DNA from: an uncultured Lachnospiraceae bacterium
GTDB taxonomy: Bacteria > Bacillota > Clostridia > Lachnospirales > Lachnospiraceae
Direction of reading: 5' to 3'
Assembly (NCBI GenBank): GCA_910578345.1
Contig: CAJTRA010000019.1
Location: 1 to 60,429 of the forward strand
DNA length: 60,429 nt
Part shown: in pieces, positions 43,309 through 51,958 of the stretch
Layout of the letters: every line of letters starts with the position of its first letter
Numbering within the stretch: position 1 is the stretch's first letter
Position numbers and translations under genes: made by a program
Notes under the pieces: model-generated
Told to the model about the DNA's origin: nothing
The model's database searches: none
The model's input: the letters and a program-made list of their open reading frames with translations, nothing else

Positions 43309-44676
43309 ATGGAACAAATGAAAGAAAATAAGATGGGCACAATGCCTGTGAACAGATTGTTGATCACGATGTCACTGCCTATGATGGTGTCTATGCTGGT
43401 GCAGGCGCTCTACAATATAGTGGATAGCATTTTTGTGTCCAGGGTTAATGAGAATGCGCTGACAGCAGTGTCATTGGCATTTCCGATTCAGACACTGATG
43501 GTGGCGGTGGGTGTGGGCACCTGTGTCGGCATCAATGCTGTGCTGTCAAAAGCGCTCGGAGAGAAGGACCAGGAGACGGTGAATAAGACGGCAGGAAACG
43601 GCATTATTCTGATGGCGGCCAGTTATGTGGTATTTCTGCTGATCGGGATTTTCGGGGCAAAACCCTTTTATTTAAGTCAGACGGCCGAGGAGCAGATCGT
43701 GCAGTATGGCTATGAGTACCTGACAGTGGTATGCTGCCTCTCCTTCGGTATGTTTTCGCAGTTTACGTTTGAACGACTGCTGCAGTCAACCGGCAAGACA
43801 TTCTACATTATGATCACACAGGGAATTGGCGCCATCATCAATATTATTCTGGATCCCGTTTTTATCTTCGGCCTGTTTGGAATGCCGAAGATGGGGGTGC
43901 GCGGCGCGGCTGTGGCGACGGTGATCGGACAGATCGCGGCGGGTATTCTGGCGTTTCTGATTAATCAGAAGAAAAACGATGAGATCCAGGTGACGATGCA
44001 GGAGATGAGACCGGACAGTGGGATCATCGGACAGATCTATAAGATTGGTGTGCCGTCCATTATCATGCAGGCGATCGGCTCTGTGATGACTTATGGGATG
44101 AATTTGATCCTGATCTCGTTTTCCTCAACGGCGACGGCAGTATTTGGGGTATACTTCAAGCTGCAGAGTTTTATCTTCATGCCGGTGTTTGGCATGAACA
44201 ATGGACTGGTGCCCATCCTGGCATACAATTATGGCGCCGGAAACAGAGAACGTTTCACCCATTCAATGAAATGCGGGGTAAAATATGCGGTTGCGATCAT
44301 GTTTGCAGGATTGATCATCTTCCAGCTTGTTCCCGATGTGCTTCTGCGCCTGTTCGATGCCTCCGATGCAATGCTGGCGATTGGCGTGCCTGCGCTTCGG
44401 ACCATCAGCTACAGCTTTGTCTTTGCGGGGTTTGGAATTGTGTGCGGAACGGCATTCCAGGCGCTTGGCAGTGCGACGTACAGTATGATGGTTTCGATTG
44501 CGAGACAGCTGGTGGCGCTGCTTCCAGTGGCATATCTCCTCTCCCTGACGGGTAAAGTGCAGAATGTGTGGTGGGCGTTCCCAATCGCGGAACTGGTATC
44601 GCTTTTTATGACCATTTTCTTCCTGGTCAGGATCTATCAAAAAGTGATCAGACATATTGGCATGGCAAGCGCATGA
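43309..44676 (+). CDS. MATE family exporter
   Basis: A protein of 455 residues with twelve predicted helices; it begins VNRLLITMSLPMMVSMLVQA followed by YNIVDSIFVSRV, the usual MATE start. ATG 43309 lies nine bases after AAGGAGG; a TTG at 43300 is in frame. It stands between two tRNA units and is one of three MATE genes in the window. The substrate is unknown. Confidence 0.92.
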   Translation: MEQMKENKMGTMPVNRLLITMSLPMMVSMLVQALYNIVDSIFVSRVNENALTAVSLAFPIQTLMVAVGVGTCVGINAVLSKALGEKDQETVNKTAGNGIILMAASYVVFLLIGIFGAKPFYLSQTAEEQIVQYGYEYLTVVCCLSFGMFSQFTFERLLQSTGKTFYIMITQGIGAIINIILDPVFIFGLFGMPKMGVRGAAVATVIGQIAAGILAFLINQKKNDEIQVTMQEMRPDSGIIGQIYKIGVPSIIMQAIGSVMTYGMNLILISFSSTATAVFGVYFKLQSFIFMPVFGMNNGLVPILAYNYGAGNRERFTHSMKCGVKYAVAIMFAGLIIFQLVPDVLLRLFDASDAMLAIGVPALRTISYSFVFAGFGIVCGTAFQALGSATYSMMVSIARQLVALLPVAYLLSLTGKVQNVWWAFPIAELVSLFMTIFFLVRIYQKVIRHIGMASA

Positions 44677-44744
44677 GCAGATAAATTGTAAACGATCTAT
44701 TTTTGGGGAAAATAGGAGTTCCGTGGACAGATTGGAAAAGAGTA

Positions 44745-44773
44745 GTGACTTTGGTAAGATTGTATGGTACAAT
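44745..44773 (+). promoter_or_regulatory. Promoter of tRNA-Leu
   Basis: GTGACT (44745-44750), 17 bp, TACAAT (44768-44773) with TGG directly upstream as extended -10. Confidence 0.6.
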
Positions 44774-44820
44774 AATAAATCGGAAGATAGATCTGACAAT
44801 TAGCATGATCTGATCATGAT

Positions 44821-44902
44821 GCGGCTTTGATGGAATTGGCAGACATGTAAGATTTAGGTTCTTATGCCGAGAGGTGTGTGGGTTCGAGTCCCACAAGCCG
44901 CA
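44821..44902 (+). tRNA. tRNA-Leu (anticodon TAG)
   Basis: An 82-nt class II tRNA: acceptor GCGGCTT/AAGCCGC, anticodon loop TTTAGGT, long variable arm. Confidence 0.95.
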
Positions 44903-44911
44903 GTACTTTGT

Positions 44912-44945
44912 AACAGCCGTAAAGGTGATTTTACGGCTGTTTTTC
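44912..44945 (+). terminator. Terminator after tRNA-Leu
   Basis: AACAGCCGTAAA (44912-44923) pairs perfectly with TTTACGGCTGTT (44930-44941), then TTTTC. It also lies 16 bp past the end of the convergent histidine kinase gene. Confidence 0.9.
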
Positions 44946-44960
44946 GGTATGAAGGGCTTT

Positions 44961-46283
44961 TTATCCGGGAAGCCGCACCACAAATATACTGCCGCCTCTG
45001 GGGTTGTCCTGCACAGAGATCTTCCCGTGATGGGCGGTTACAATATCATATGCGATACTGAGTCCTAACCCGAAGTGCCCTTTGGTGCTTCGGGATTTTT
45101 CTGCCCGGTAGAAACGATGAAAGATCTGTTTCTTGTCAGTATCCGAGATTCCGATTCCGGTATCCGATACGGCGATCTCGTAGGCGATCCTGCGCTCCGG
45201 ACTGTAAGTAAGCGACAGCCCAACCAGTCCGCCTGCCGGTGTATAGCTGACTGCGTTGTGCAGCAGGATGGCCAATACCTGTGCGATGCGGTCAGGATCG
45301 CACAGGCAGCGCGGCAGAGGGACATCGGGCAGTGTGAGAGAAAGCGTCAGTTGTTTTTGGCAGCACAGTGGTTCGAAGGCTTCGTAGGCATTGGTACACA
45401 GGGTGTCTAACTCGGCAGCCGTATGCTCGATCAGAAAGCGGTTTGTGTCAGAGTGGGCCAGTGTCAGCATGTCATTGATCAGATGATCCATCCGCCGCCC
45501 CTCGTTACGGATGGTGTGGAAGAACCCGGCCTGTTCTTCTGCAGTGGCATGTGTACAGCATTCATTGCTGGCCAGGATCACAGACAACGGCGTGCGCAGT
45601 TCATGGGAAGCGGCGGCAATAAACTGCATCTGGTTTTCGTGGTTTTGCTGTAGAGGGGTTAGGAGTCTTCCGGTAAAAAGCCAGGAGAAGACAGAGAATG
45701 CGAGTGCAGCGATCAGATCAAGAAAAACAAACAGGAGCCGCTGCCGGGTGATCTGTTCCTGCAAGTGGGAGAGCGGATGGAGGATTACGATCTGCGAGTG
45801 GGTCTGGTCACGTTCTAAGTCGATCAGACTGCTGTAGTAGGATTCTCCGGCAGCAGAAGAAGTGAAGGTATATTCAAAGTGGTCGATGCCGAAATAATTG
45901 TTATCCAGCGTTATTGTTTCTACCTCAAACCGGGAATGAAATGCGGAGAGGCTTTCTGTCAGCAGAGATTGACTGATTAAGTCATCTGAACCGTATGGCA
46001 AGGTATTTTTGAGGGTATTATAGAGAAAAGGCCTGTCATTGTCGATCACGTAAATGAGGTAGGAATTTCGGGCTTCCAGTCCGGAAAGCCACTGGATAGA
46101 GACATAAGTTGACTGTTCCAGTCCAGATATGATCGTGTTGATATCTTTCTGAAAAGAGCTGAAATGGTTCTCTTGAAGACTATGCTCTGATACGCGAAGA
46201 TAGAGCAGAGACATGAGGATCATAATCGTGGTGGTGGAACCTGCACATAAGATGGTGAAAAGAAAGTGCGCTTTACGAAACAT
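44961..46283 (-). CDS. Sensor histidine kinase
   Basis: A protein of 440 residues. It has two membrane helices (about 10-32 and 180-205) around an extracellular sensor of roughly 145 residues that matches no domain I recognise, then a HisKA helix with the phosphorylated His in ASHELRTPLS, an HATPase domain with N, G1 (DTGIGISDTD) and G2 (GHFGLGLSI) boxes, and no HAMP signature. ATG 46283 follows AAAGGTGG; an ATG at 46301 overlaps the regulator stop. Signal and stoichiometric partners may be the lipoproteins encoded divergently. Confidence 0.9.
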   Translation of the reverse strand: MFRKAHFLFTILCAGSTTTIMILMSLLYLRVSEHSLQENHFSSFQKDINTIISGLEQSTYVSIQWLSGLEARNSYLIYVIDNDRPFLYNTLKNTLPYGSDDLISQSLLTESLSAFHSRFEVETITLDNNYFGIDHFEYTFTSSAAGESYYSSLIDLERDQTHSQIVILHPLSHLQEQITRQRLLFVFLDLIAALAFSVFSWLFTGRLLTPLQQNHENQMQFIAAASHELRTPLSVILASNECCTHATAEEQAGFFHTIRNEGRRMDHLINDMLTLAHSDTNRFLIEHTAAELDTLCTNAYEAFEPLCCQKQLTLSLTLPDVPLPRCLCDPDRIAQVLAILLHNAVSYTPAGGLVGLSLTYSPERRIAYEIAVSDTGIGISDTDKKQIFHRFYRAEKSRSTKGHFGLGLSIAYDIVTAHHGKISVQDNPRGGSIFVVRLPG

Positions 46284-46297
46284 AGAGAAACCACCTT

Positions 46298-46975
46298 TCA
46301 TGCGAACAATCCGTATCCGACGCCGCGGACGGTTTTGATCTGGAGGGTACTGTCAATGGATTTGAGGCGACGTCGCAGGAAATGAATATAGTTATCCAGA
46401 TTACCGTTCTCTACGTCGCTGTCAGGCCCCCAGACCTTTAACAGGAGCATTTCCCTGGCAAGGGTCTGCTCCGGGGCGTAGAGGAAGCTCTCCAACAGAT
46501 CTCCTTCATGTTTCGAAAGAGTACAGTCGCCGGAAGGGCCTGTCAGACGCATATCGCGGGCCTGCCAGGTGATATCGTGATAAGTGAACATGCCCTGGGG
46601 CTGGCCGTTTAGCATAAGAGCGCGTCTGGTCACAGAGCGGATCCGGGCGAGCAGTTCCTCGAAATCAAAAGGTTTCACGAGGTAGTCATCGGCTCCCAGA
46701 TCCAGCCCCACAATCTTATCTTTCAGGGCGCCAAGCGCCGTGATCAGGATCACGGGGGCAGTGACAGAAGCAGCCCGCAGGGCGGACAGGACCTCAGTAC
46801 CCTCACAGTGTGGCAGCATACGGTCTAACAGGATCACATCATAGATATTCTGTCTGCCATAATAGAGGGCGTCTTCCCCGTCATAACAGGAATCTACATT
46901 GTGGCCTTGTCCGGTGAGTTGCCAGGTCAGGGCTTTGTTTAAGTCTTTGTCGTCTTCGGCAAGCAGAATGCGCAT
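46298..46975 (-). CDS. OmpR/PhoB family response regulator
   Basis: A protein of 225 residues. The receiver domain has the acidic pair Asp8/Asp9, phosphoacceptor Asp51 in VILLDRMLP, Thr (LITALGA) and Lys (YLVKPFDF). The C-terminal winged helix ends DNYIHFLRRRLKSIDSTLQI. It is expected to bind direct repeats 11 bp apart, and such repeats fill the divergent region at 47033-47082. It overlaps or abuts the kinase gene. Confidence 0.95.
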   Translation of the reverse strand: MRILLAEDDKDLNKALTWQLTGQGHNVDSCYDGEDALYYGRQNIYDVILLDRMLPHCEGTEVLSALRAASVTAPVILITALGALKDKIVGLDLGADDYLVKPFDFEELLARIRSVTRRALMLNGQPQGMFTYHDITWQARDMRLTGPSGDCTLSKHEGDLLESFLYAPEQTLAREMLLLKVWGPDSDVENGNLDNYIHFLRRRLKSIDSTLQIKTVRGVGYGLFA

Positions 46976-47016
46976 GAAAAAGTCTCCCTTCCTCTTTAAG
47001 CTGTATTGTCAGCATA

Positions 47017-47098
47017 ATCATAACACAGGATTCTTTAAATAATCTCTAAGAATTTCTTAAGATGTTTAGAGGAAGCTTAGAGATTGTTCTGATAAGAT
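47017..47098. promoter_or_regulatory. Divergent promoters with five hexamers at 11-bp steps
   Basis: Hexamers start at 47033, 47044, 47055, 47066 and 47077. The first three read TTAAAG, TTAGAG and TTAAGA on the minus strand; the last two read TTAGAG on the plus strand. A minus-strand -10 (TATGAT, 47022-47017) and a plus-strand -10 (TAAGAT, 47093-47098) each lie exactly 10 bp beyond the outermost hexamer, in place of a -35. AATCTCTAAG (47041-47050) and CTTAGAGATT (47076-47085) form an inverted repeat. This is the layout of promoters activated by a PhoB/OmpR regulator. Confidence 0.8.
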
Positions 47099-47139
47099 GC
47101 AGTAGAAGGAAAGAACGGATCCTTCGGAGAGGAGCAGGT

Positions 47140-49512
47140 ATGGAAAGAATCTTGAGGAAAAAGATCATGAGTCTTCTTCTGGCGGTATCTGTGATCTTAA
47201 CGGCTGCAGGCTGCAGCGGCCAGGACGCAATAGAACCGGGGAGTATGGCAGACGCAGTAACGGAAAAAGATCATGACGACAGCGAGGACGCTTTGTCTGG
47301 GGAGCAGACAACCCAGGAAGGAGATGACGTGGCCGCCATGGGGCGTTACGTGGAGGAGGAGCTTGACTTGACAGAATTTCTGTCAAGCAGTGAAGGCAAC
47401 AGGGGAATCCACAGATTAGCGGATGGCAGTCTGGTCATCCTGAGCACTCTAAACGGCCTTGCGGTATCGAAGGATGACGGCGCCACCTGGCAGACGGAAA
47501 TGCCGGACTGGTTTGCGGCCATGAAGCAGGATGAGAAGTATATCATCGATATGGATATAGCCCGGGATGGATGTATGGCTGTCCTGTATAACAGCGGCTG
47601 GGCGGACGAATATGACCCGACACTGAAGCTGGTATTGCCTGACGGGACGGAAGTGCCGGTGGAAGCGAAATTAACGGAGGACGAGAAGTATTTCAGCCAT
47701 CTGGCGGTTTCTGAAGACGGCAGGATCATAGCCAGCACGGTGGCGGAGAGTCTGTATGAGATCCATACCGACGGCAGCGCGGTAAAATACCTGACGGTGG
47801 AGGAAAAACCGCAGTGGATGAAGATACAGGACGGCCTTCTTTTTATGGACAGTGAGGTCGGTGATCTGCCGGTGATTTATGATATGGAGGCGGAAAGCTA
47901 TGTGGAGGATACGGTGCTGCAGGAATTCGTGGCGGCCAATTATGGCGACCGCTATTACAATGGATATACCTTCCAGAAGATGTATCTTCTTCCGGGAGAA
48001 GAACAGACAGTCTATACGATCGGCAGTAAGGGCATCCACCGTCATGTGATCGGCGGCAATATGATGGAGCAGATCGTGGACGGAAATCTGTCCATGCTGA
48101 GCAGTCCGGACTATGCCATCAATTCGGCGATCCGGCTGGAGGGGGATGTGTTCCTGGTGCTTTTTGCGAACTGTAAGCTGATGCGCTTTACGTATGACCC
48201 GGATGCACCTGCAGTACCGGAAAATATGCTCAAGGTCTACAGTTTAAGGGAAAACGAGGACATGCGGATGGCGATCGCCAGCTACCAGTCTCAGAATCCC
48301 GACAGTTTCGTTTTCTATGAGGTAGGAATGCCGGAAGGCACATCGGCGACGAGGGAAGATGCGCTCAAGAAGCTGAATACCCAGATCATGGCCGGTACGG
48401 GGCCCGACCTTTTGATCATGGATGATCTCCCGATCCGTTCCTACGTGGAGAAAGGACTTCTGGCGGACTTGACGGAGTATCTGGCACAGTACAGCGTGAA
48501 GAATGGACTATATGATAATATCATTAATACGATGAAGATAGAAGGGAAAGCTTATATGGCGCCGGCAACCGTCAGCCTGCCTATGCTGGTGGGGGAAGAG
48601 CAGTATGTAATGAATGTGACAAGCCTGTCAGATCTGGCAGACCGGGTCGAGGCGCTGAGAGGGGAAAACCCACAACAGGATATTATTGCGATGGTCAGTG
48701 AGAGAGGCATATTGAAGCGTTTTGCACCGGTGAGTGAGCCTGTGTGGATCGGCGGAGATGGCGGGCTCGACAGGCAGGCGCTTCGTGAGTTCTTAGAGCA
48801 GTGCAAACGGATCTATACGGCACAGGATGACGGACTTAAGGCGGAGATCATTGCTCAGTATGGGGAAAGAGATGCGGATCTTCTGGAATTCTATGATATG
48901 GATGCAGATCTTTTGGAATGGCGGGTGACGCATGACTTCTTCTCAGTGCTGACAAGGGAAATCAATATGGCTTCCGGCTGGGCCGATTCTGCCGCTGACT
49001 GGCGTGAGGTGGTCTCCATAAGCAGGGCAGACGGCTTCGGACAGTACGCCGCGGCGGAGATGAAAGGACAGTGCAGCGGGGTATTCCGGCCGAACACACT
49101 GCTGGCGGTCAGTGCGGCTTCCGGGAAGACAGAGAGTGTGATGCGGTTTTTTGATCATTTCCTGTCGGCCCAGGTACAGAGCAGCTATGCCGGCTTGCCG
49201 GTCAACCAGGAGGCTTTTGACATGCAGTTTACACCGGTGGAAGAGTATCTGGCGGAGGATGGAGGGTATAGTTACCTCTCCATGAGCAGTGTAGATGGTA
49301 CGAGAGTGGAATATGTGGTCTATTGGCCGGACGACGAACAGATCATGGATCTAAAGGAACAAATGGGACATTTGCAGACGGCTTATATTCCGGACAGCGT
49401 GCTGGAAGATGCTGTGTTTGAGCAGGGGGTGGCCTATCTGCAGGACAAAGTGACACTGGAGCAGGCGCTTGATGAGATCGAGAAGAAGGTATCTCTCTAT
49501 ATGGCGGAATGA
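47140..49512 (+). CDS. Propeller plus solute-binding fusion lipoprotein 1
   Basis: A protein of 790 residues. A signal peptide ends in the lipobox region TAAGC with Cys25. After an acidic linker, residues 65-375 form a beta-rich region with an Asp-box (SKDDGATW) and repeated strands such as GIHRLADGSLVI and GSKGIHRHVIGG, suggesting a beta-propeller. From about residue 385 it turns into a family 1 solute-binding domain (ALKKLNTQIMAGTGPDLLIM). It should sit on the outer membrane face. No permeases or ATPase are nearby. ATG 47140 follows GAGAGGAG. Its promoter carries the hexamer array, so the two-component system probably controls it. Confidence 0.8.
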   Translation: MERILRKKIMSLLLAVSVILTAAGCSGQDAIEPGSMADAVTEKDHDDSEDALSGEQTTQEGDDVAAMGRYVEEELDLTEFLSSSEGNRGIHRLADGSLVILSTLNGLAVSKDDGATWQTEMPDWFAAMKQDEKYIIDMDIARDGCMAVLYNSGWADEYDPTLKLVLPDGTEVPVEAKLTEDEKYFSHLAVSEDGRIIASTVAESLYEIHTDGSAVKYLTVEEKPQWMKIQDGLLFMDSEVGDLPVIYDMEAESYVEDTVLQEFVAANYGDRYYNGYTFQKMYLLPGEEQTVYTIGSKGIHRHVIGGNMMEQIVDGNLSMLSSPDYAINSAIRLEGDVFLVLFANCKLMRFTYDPDAPAVPENMLKVYSLRENEDMRMAIASYQSQNPDSFVFYEVGMPEGTSATREDALKKLNTQIMAGTGPDLLIMDDLPIRSYVEKGLLADLTEYLAQYSVKNGLYDNIINTMKIEGKAYMAPATVSLPMLVGEEQYVMNVTSLSDLADRVEALRGENPQQDIIAMVSERGILKRFAPVSEPVWIGGDGGLDRQALREFLEQCKRIYTAQDDGLKAEIIAQYGERDADLLEFYDMDADLLEWRVTHDFFSVLTREINMASGWADSAADWREVVSISRADGFGQYAAAEMKGQCSGVFRPNTLLAVSAASGKTESVMRFFDHFLSAQVQSSYAGLPVNQEAFDMQFTPVEEYLAEDGGYSYLSMSSVDGTRVEYVVYWPDDEQIMDLKEQMGHLQTAYIPDSVLEDAVFEQGVAYLQDKVTLEQALDEIEKKVSLYMAE

Positions 49513-49588
49513 TTCCCATTTGTGCGAATGGAGCAGCGGGGTGGAAGAATTTATTTTGGAAGAGATTAATAGAAAGGATGAGGAGAAT

Positions 49589-51958
49589 ATGTCAAAAAGG
49601 AATCTGAAAAAAGCGCTCAGTCTTCTGCTTGCGGCCTCCATGGTGTTTGTCATGGCGGGCTGCGGCACAGGAGGCGCAGGAAACAAAGATGAGGGTGCGC
49701 AGGACAGTACGGACGGTTCCGGGGAAAAGAAGCAGGACGGGGCTTCGGGAAATACGGGGGAAGACGGTCCTGTGGCGATGGGGCGGTACGTCGAGGAAGA
49801 AATCGACTTGTCCGGGCAGCTTTCACAGCCGAGCAGCATGTGCAGACTTGCGGACGGCAGTCTGGTGATCATGGACAAAGGGATCGGTATGCTCGTATCC
49901 AAAGATGAGGGCGTTACCTGGACAGAAGAAACGCCGGACTGGTTTTCCACGCTGAAAGACGACGATGTTTATATCAGCAGTATGTGTATGGGGCCGGACG
50001 GTACGGCAGCAGTGTTTTTGGGTGAGAACATAGGGGAAGGAGACAATGTGGATTATATCCAGAAGCTGCATCTGTTCCTGCCGGACGGCACGCAGGTGCC
50101 TGTGGAGATGGAGTTTACCGAGGAGGAAATGTTTTTTAAGCAGGCAGCTTTCAAGGAGGACGGCACTATTTTGGCCAGCACATACAGAGGAATCTACGAA
50201 GTGCAGCGGGACGGCAGTTATGAGAGGATCTTGACGCTGGATTATAATCCGCAGTGGATGTGGGTCAAGGATAACCTGCTTATCATCGATAACGACTGGG
50301 GCGAGCAGGAAATGCCCATGCTCTATGATCTGGGGGCCGGTACTGCTTTTGAGGACCAGGTACTGACGGAGTTTATGGAGGAGAATTACAGGGACCGTTT
50401 GTTTAACGGCACGGATTACTGTGATGTCTTCCTGCTGCCCGGCGAGGAAGGAACTGTCTATGTGGCAGGCAGCAAGGGGATCCACCGCCATGTGGTCGGC
50501 GGCAATATGATGGAACAGATCGTGGACGGTAATCTGTCGCTTTTAAGTAACCCGGATTATATGGTCGTCGATATGATGCAGTTGGAGGGAGATGTCTTTC
50601 TGGGGCTCTTCACAGGCAATAAGCTGATCAGGTTTACTTACGATCCTAATATTCCTGCTGTGCCAGAGCACGTGATCAGCCTGTACAGCCTGCGGGAGAA
50701 TGCGGATCTGCGGGGAGCGATCTCGCGCTATCAGATGAACCATCCGGATATGTTTGTGTCTTATGAGATCGGTATGGGTGAAGGCGATTCTGTGACCAGG
50801 GAAGATGCGATCAAGAAGCTGAATACGAAGATCATGGCAGGAGAAGGACCGGATCTGTTAGTGATGGATGAACTGCCGTTTGCCTCTTATGTGGACAAAG
50901 GAATGCTGCTCGACCTGACGGATTATCTGCAGGAGTACAGTACAAAAGAACAACTGTTCGATAATGTGATCGAAGCGCTGAAAAAGGACGGCAAGGCTTA
51001 CGTGGCGCCGGCCACGATCGCGATCCCTCAGATCGTGGCAGCGGCAGACGGCCTGGAAGAGATGGCGGATCTGAATGATCTGGCAGAGGTCGTAGAACAG
51101 ATGAGAGCGGAATATCCAGGGGAAGACATTCTCGGCGTCAGTGAGGAGAGCGGCATTCTGAAGAGGTTTGCAGGAACCAGTGAGCCGAAATGGATCACGG
51201 AAGAGGGAACGGTCGATCAGGAGGTGATCGGTGCGTATCTGGAACAGTGTAAACGGATCTTCGACGCACAGATGGATGGTCTGGATGAGAAAGTGAAGGA
51301 AACTTATGAAGGACGGAGTGGGAGGCTGGCGGAGTATTATGGGCAGAATATAGATGAGATGGAATGGGAGGTCTATCTGGATACGATGTCCTATATCGGC
51401 AAAGAACAGCATATGATGCTGGGATGGACCTGTGCACAGTATGCGTATCTGGAAATGGTTTCTCTGTACAGGAATGAAGCCTCCAAAGATGCGAAGGTGG
51501 TGCCCATGCAGGGGCAGTGCAGCAGAATATTCAAGCCGGCGACCATGCTGGGGATCAGTGCAGCGTCGAAGCAGATCGATGCGGCGAAGGAATTTCTGGA
51601 TGCCTTTTTATCTGCAGAGATACAGCGCGATTACGCGGGGTTTCCGTTGAACCAGGAAGCGTTTGACAGCCAGTTTACGCCAAGGGCAGACATTCTCGGA
51701 GAAGACGGAGAATATACCTCCCTGTATACGACGGATGCGGACGGCAACGGGCTTGGATTTACGATGTACTGGCCGTCAGAGGAAACGATCGCTGCATTTA
51801 AGCAGGAGCTGGCGGCGCTGACCACGGCGTATGTGCCGGATCCGATGCTGGAGGAGGCAGTGTTTAAACAGGGAACCAATTATATGCGAGGGGAGCAGTC
51901 CTTAGAGCAGGCATTGGAAGAGATTGAGAGAGCGGTGGCAATCTATATGGCAGAGTAA
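49589..51958 (+). CDS. Propeller plus solute-binding fusion lipoprotein 2 (tandem paralogue)
   Basis: A protein of 789 residues, colinear and clearly homologous with the preceding gene along its length: lipobox MAGC with Cys25, the shared block MGRYVEEE, Asp-box SKDEGVTW, SKGIHRHVVGGNMMEQIVDG, and the solute-binding part from AIKKLNTKIMAGEGPDLLVM. AGGAG precedes ATG 49589, 76 bp after the first gene, without a terminator between them. The duplication is old, since the copies have diverged widely in the C-terminal half. The stop codon is directly adjacent to the end of the convergent lipase gene. Confidence 0.8.
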   Translation: MSKRNLKKALSLLLAASMVFVMAGCGTGGAGNKDEGAQDSTDGSGEKKQDGASGNTGEDGPVAMGRYVEEEIDLSGQLSQPSSMCRLADGSLVIMDKGIGMLVSKDEGVTWTEETPDWFSTLKDDDVYISSMCMGPDGTAAVFLGENIGEGDNVDYIQKLHLFLPDGTQVPVEMEFTEEEMFFKQAAFKEDGTILASTYRGIYEVQRDGSYERILTLDYNPQWMWVKDNLLIIDNDWGEQEMPMLYDLGAGTAFEDQVLTEFMEENYRDRLFNGTDYCDVFLLPGEEGTVYVAGSKGIHRHVVGGNMMEQIVDGNLSLLSNPDYMVVDMMQLEGDVFLGLFTGNKLIRFTYDPNIPAVPEHVISLYSLRENADLRGAISRYQMNHPDMFVSYEIGMGEGDSVTREDAIKKLNTKIMAGEGPDLLVMDELPFASYVDKGMLLDLTDYLQEYSTKEQLFDNVIEALKKDGKAYVAPATIAIPQIVAAADGLEEMADLNDLAEVVEQMRAEYPGEDILGVSEESGILKRFAGTSEPKWITEEGTVDQEVIGAYLEQCKRIFDAQMDGLDEKVKETYEGRSGRLAEYYGQNIDEMEWEVYLDTMSYIGKEQHMMLGWTCAQYAYLEMVSLYRNEASKDAKVVPMQGQCSRIFKPATMLGISAASKQIDAAKEFLDAFLSAEIQRDYAGFPLNQEAFDSQFTPRADILGEDGEYTSLYTTDADGNGLGFTMYWPSEETIAAFKQELAALTTAYVPDPMLEEAVFKQGTNYMRGEQSLEQALEEIERAVAIYMAE

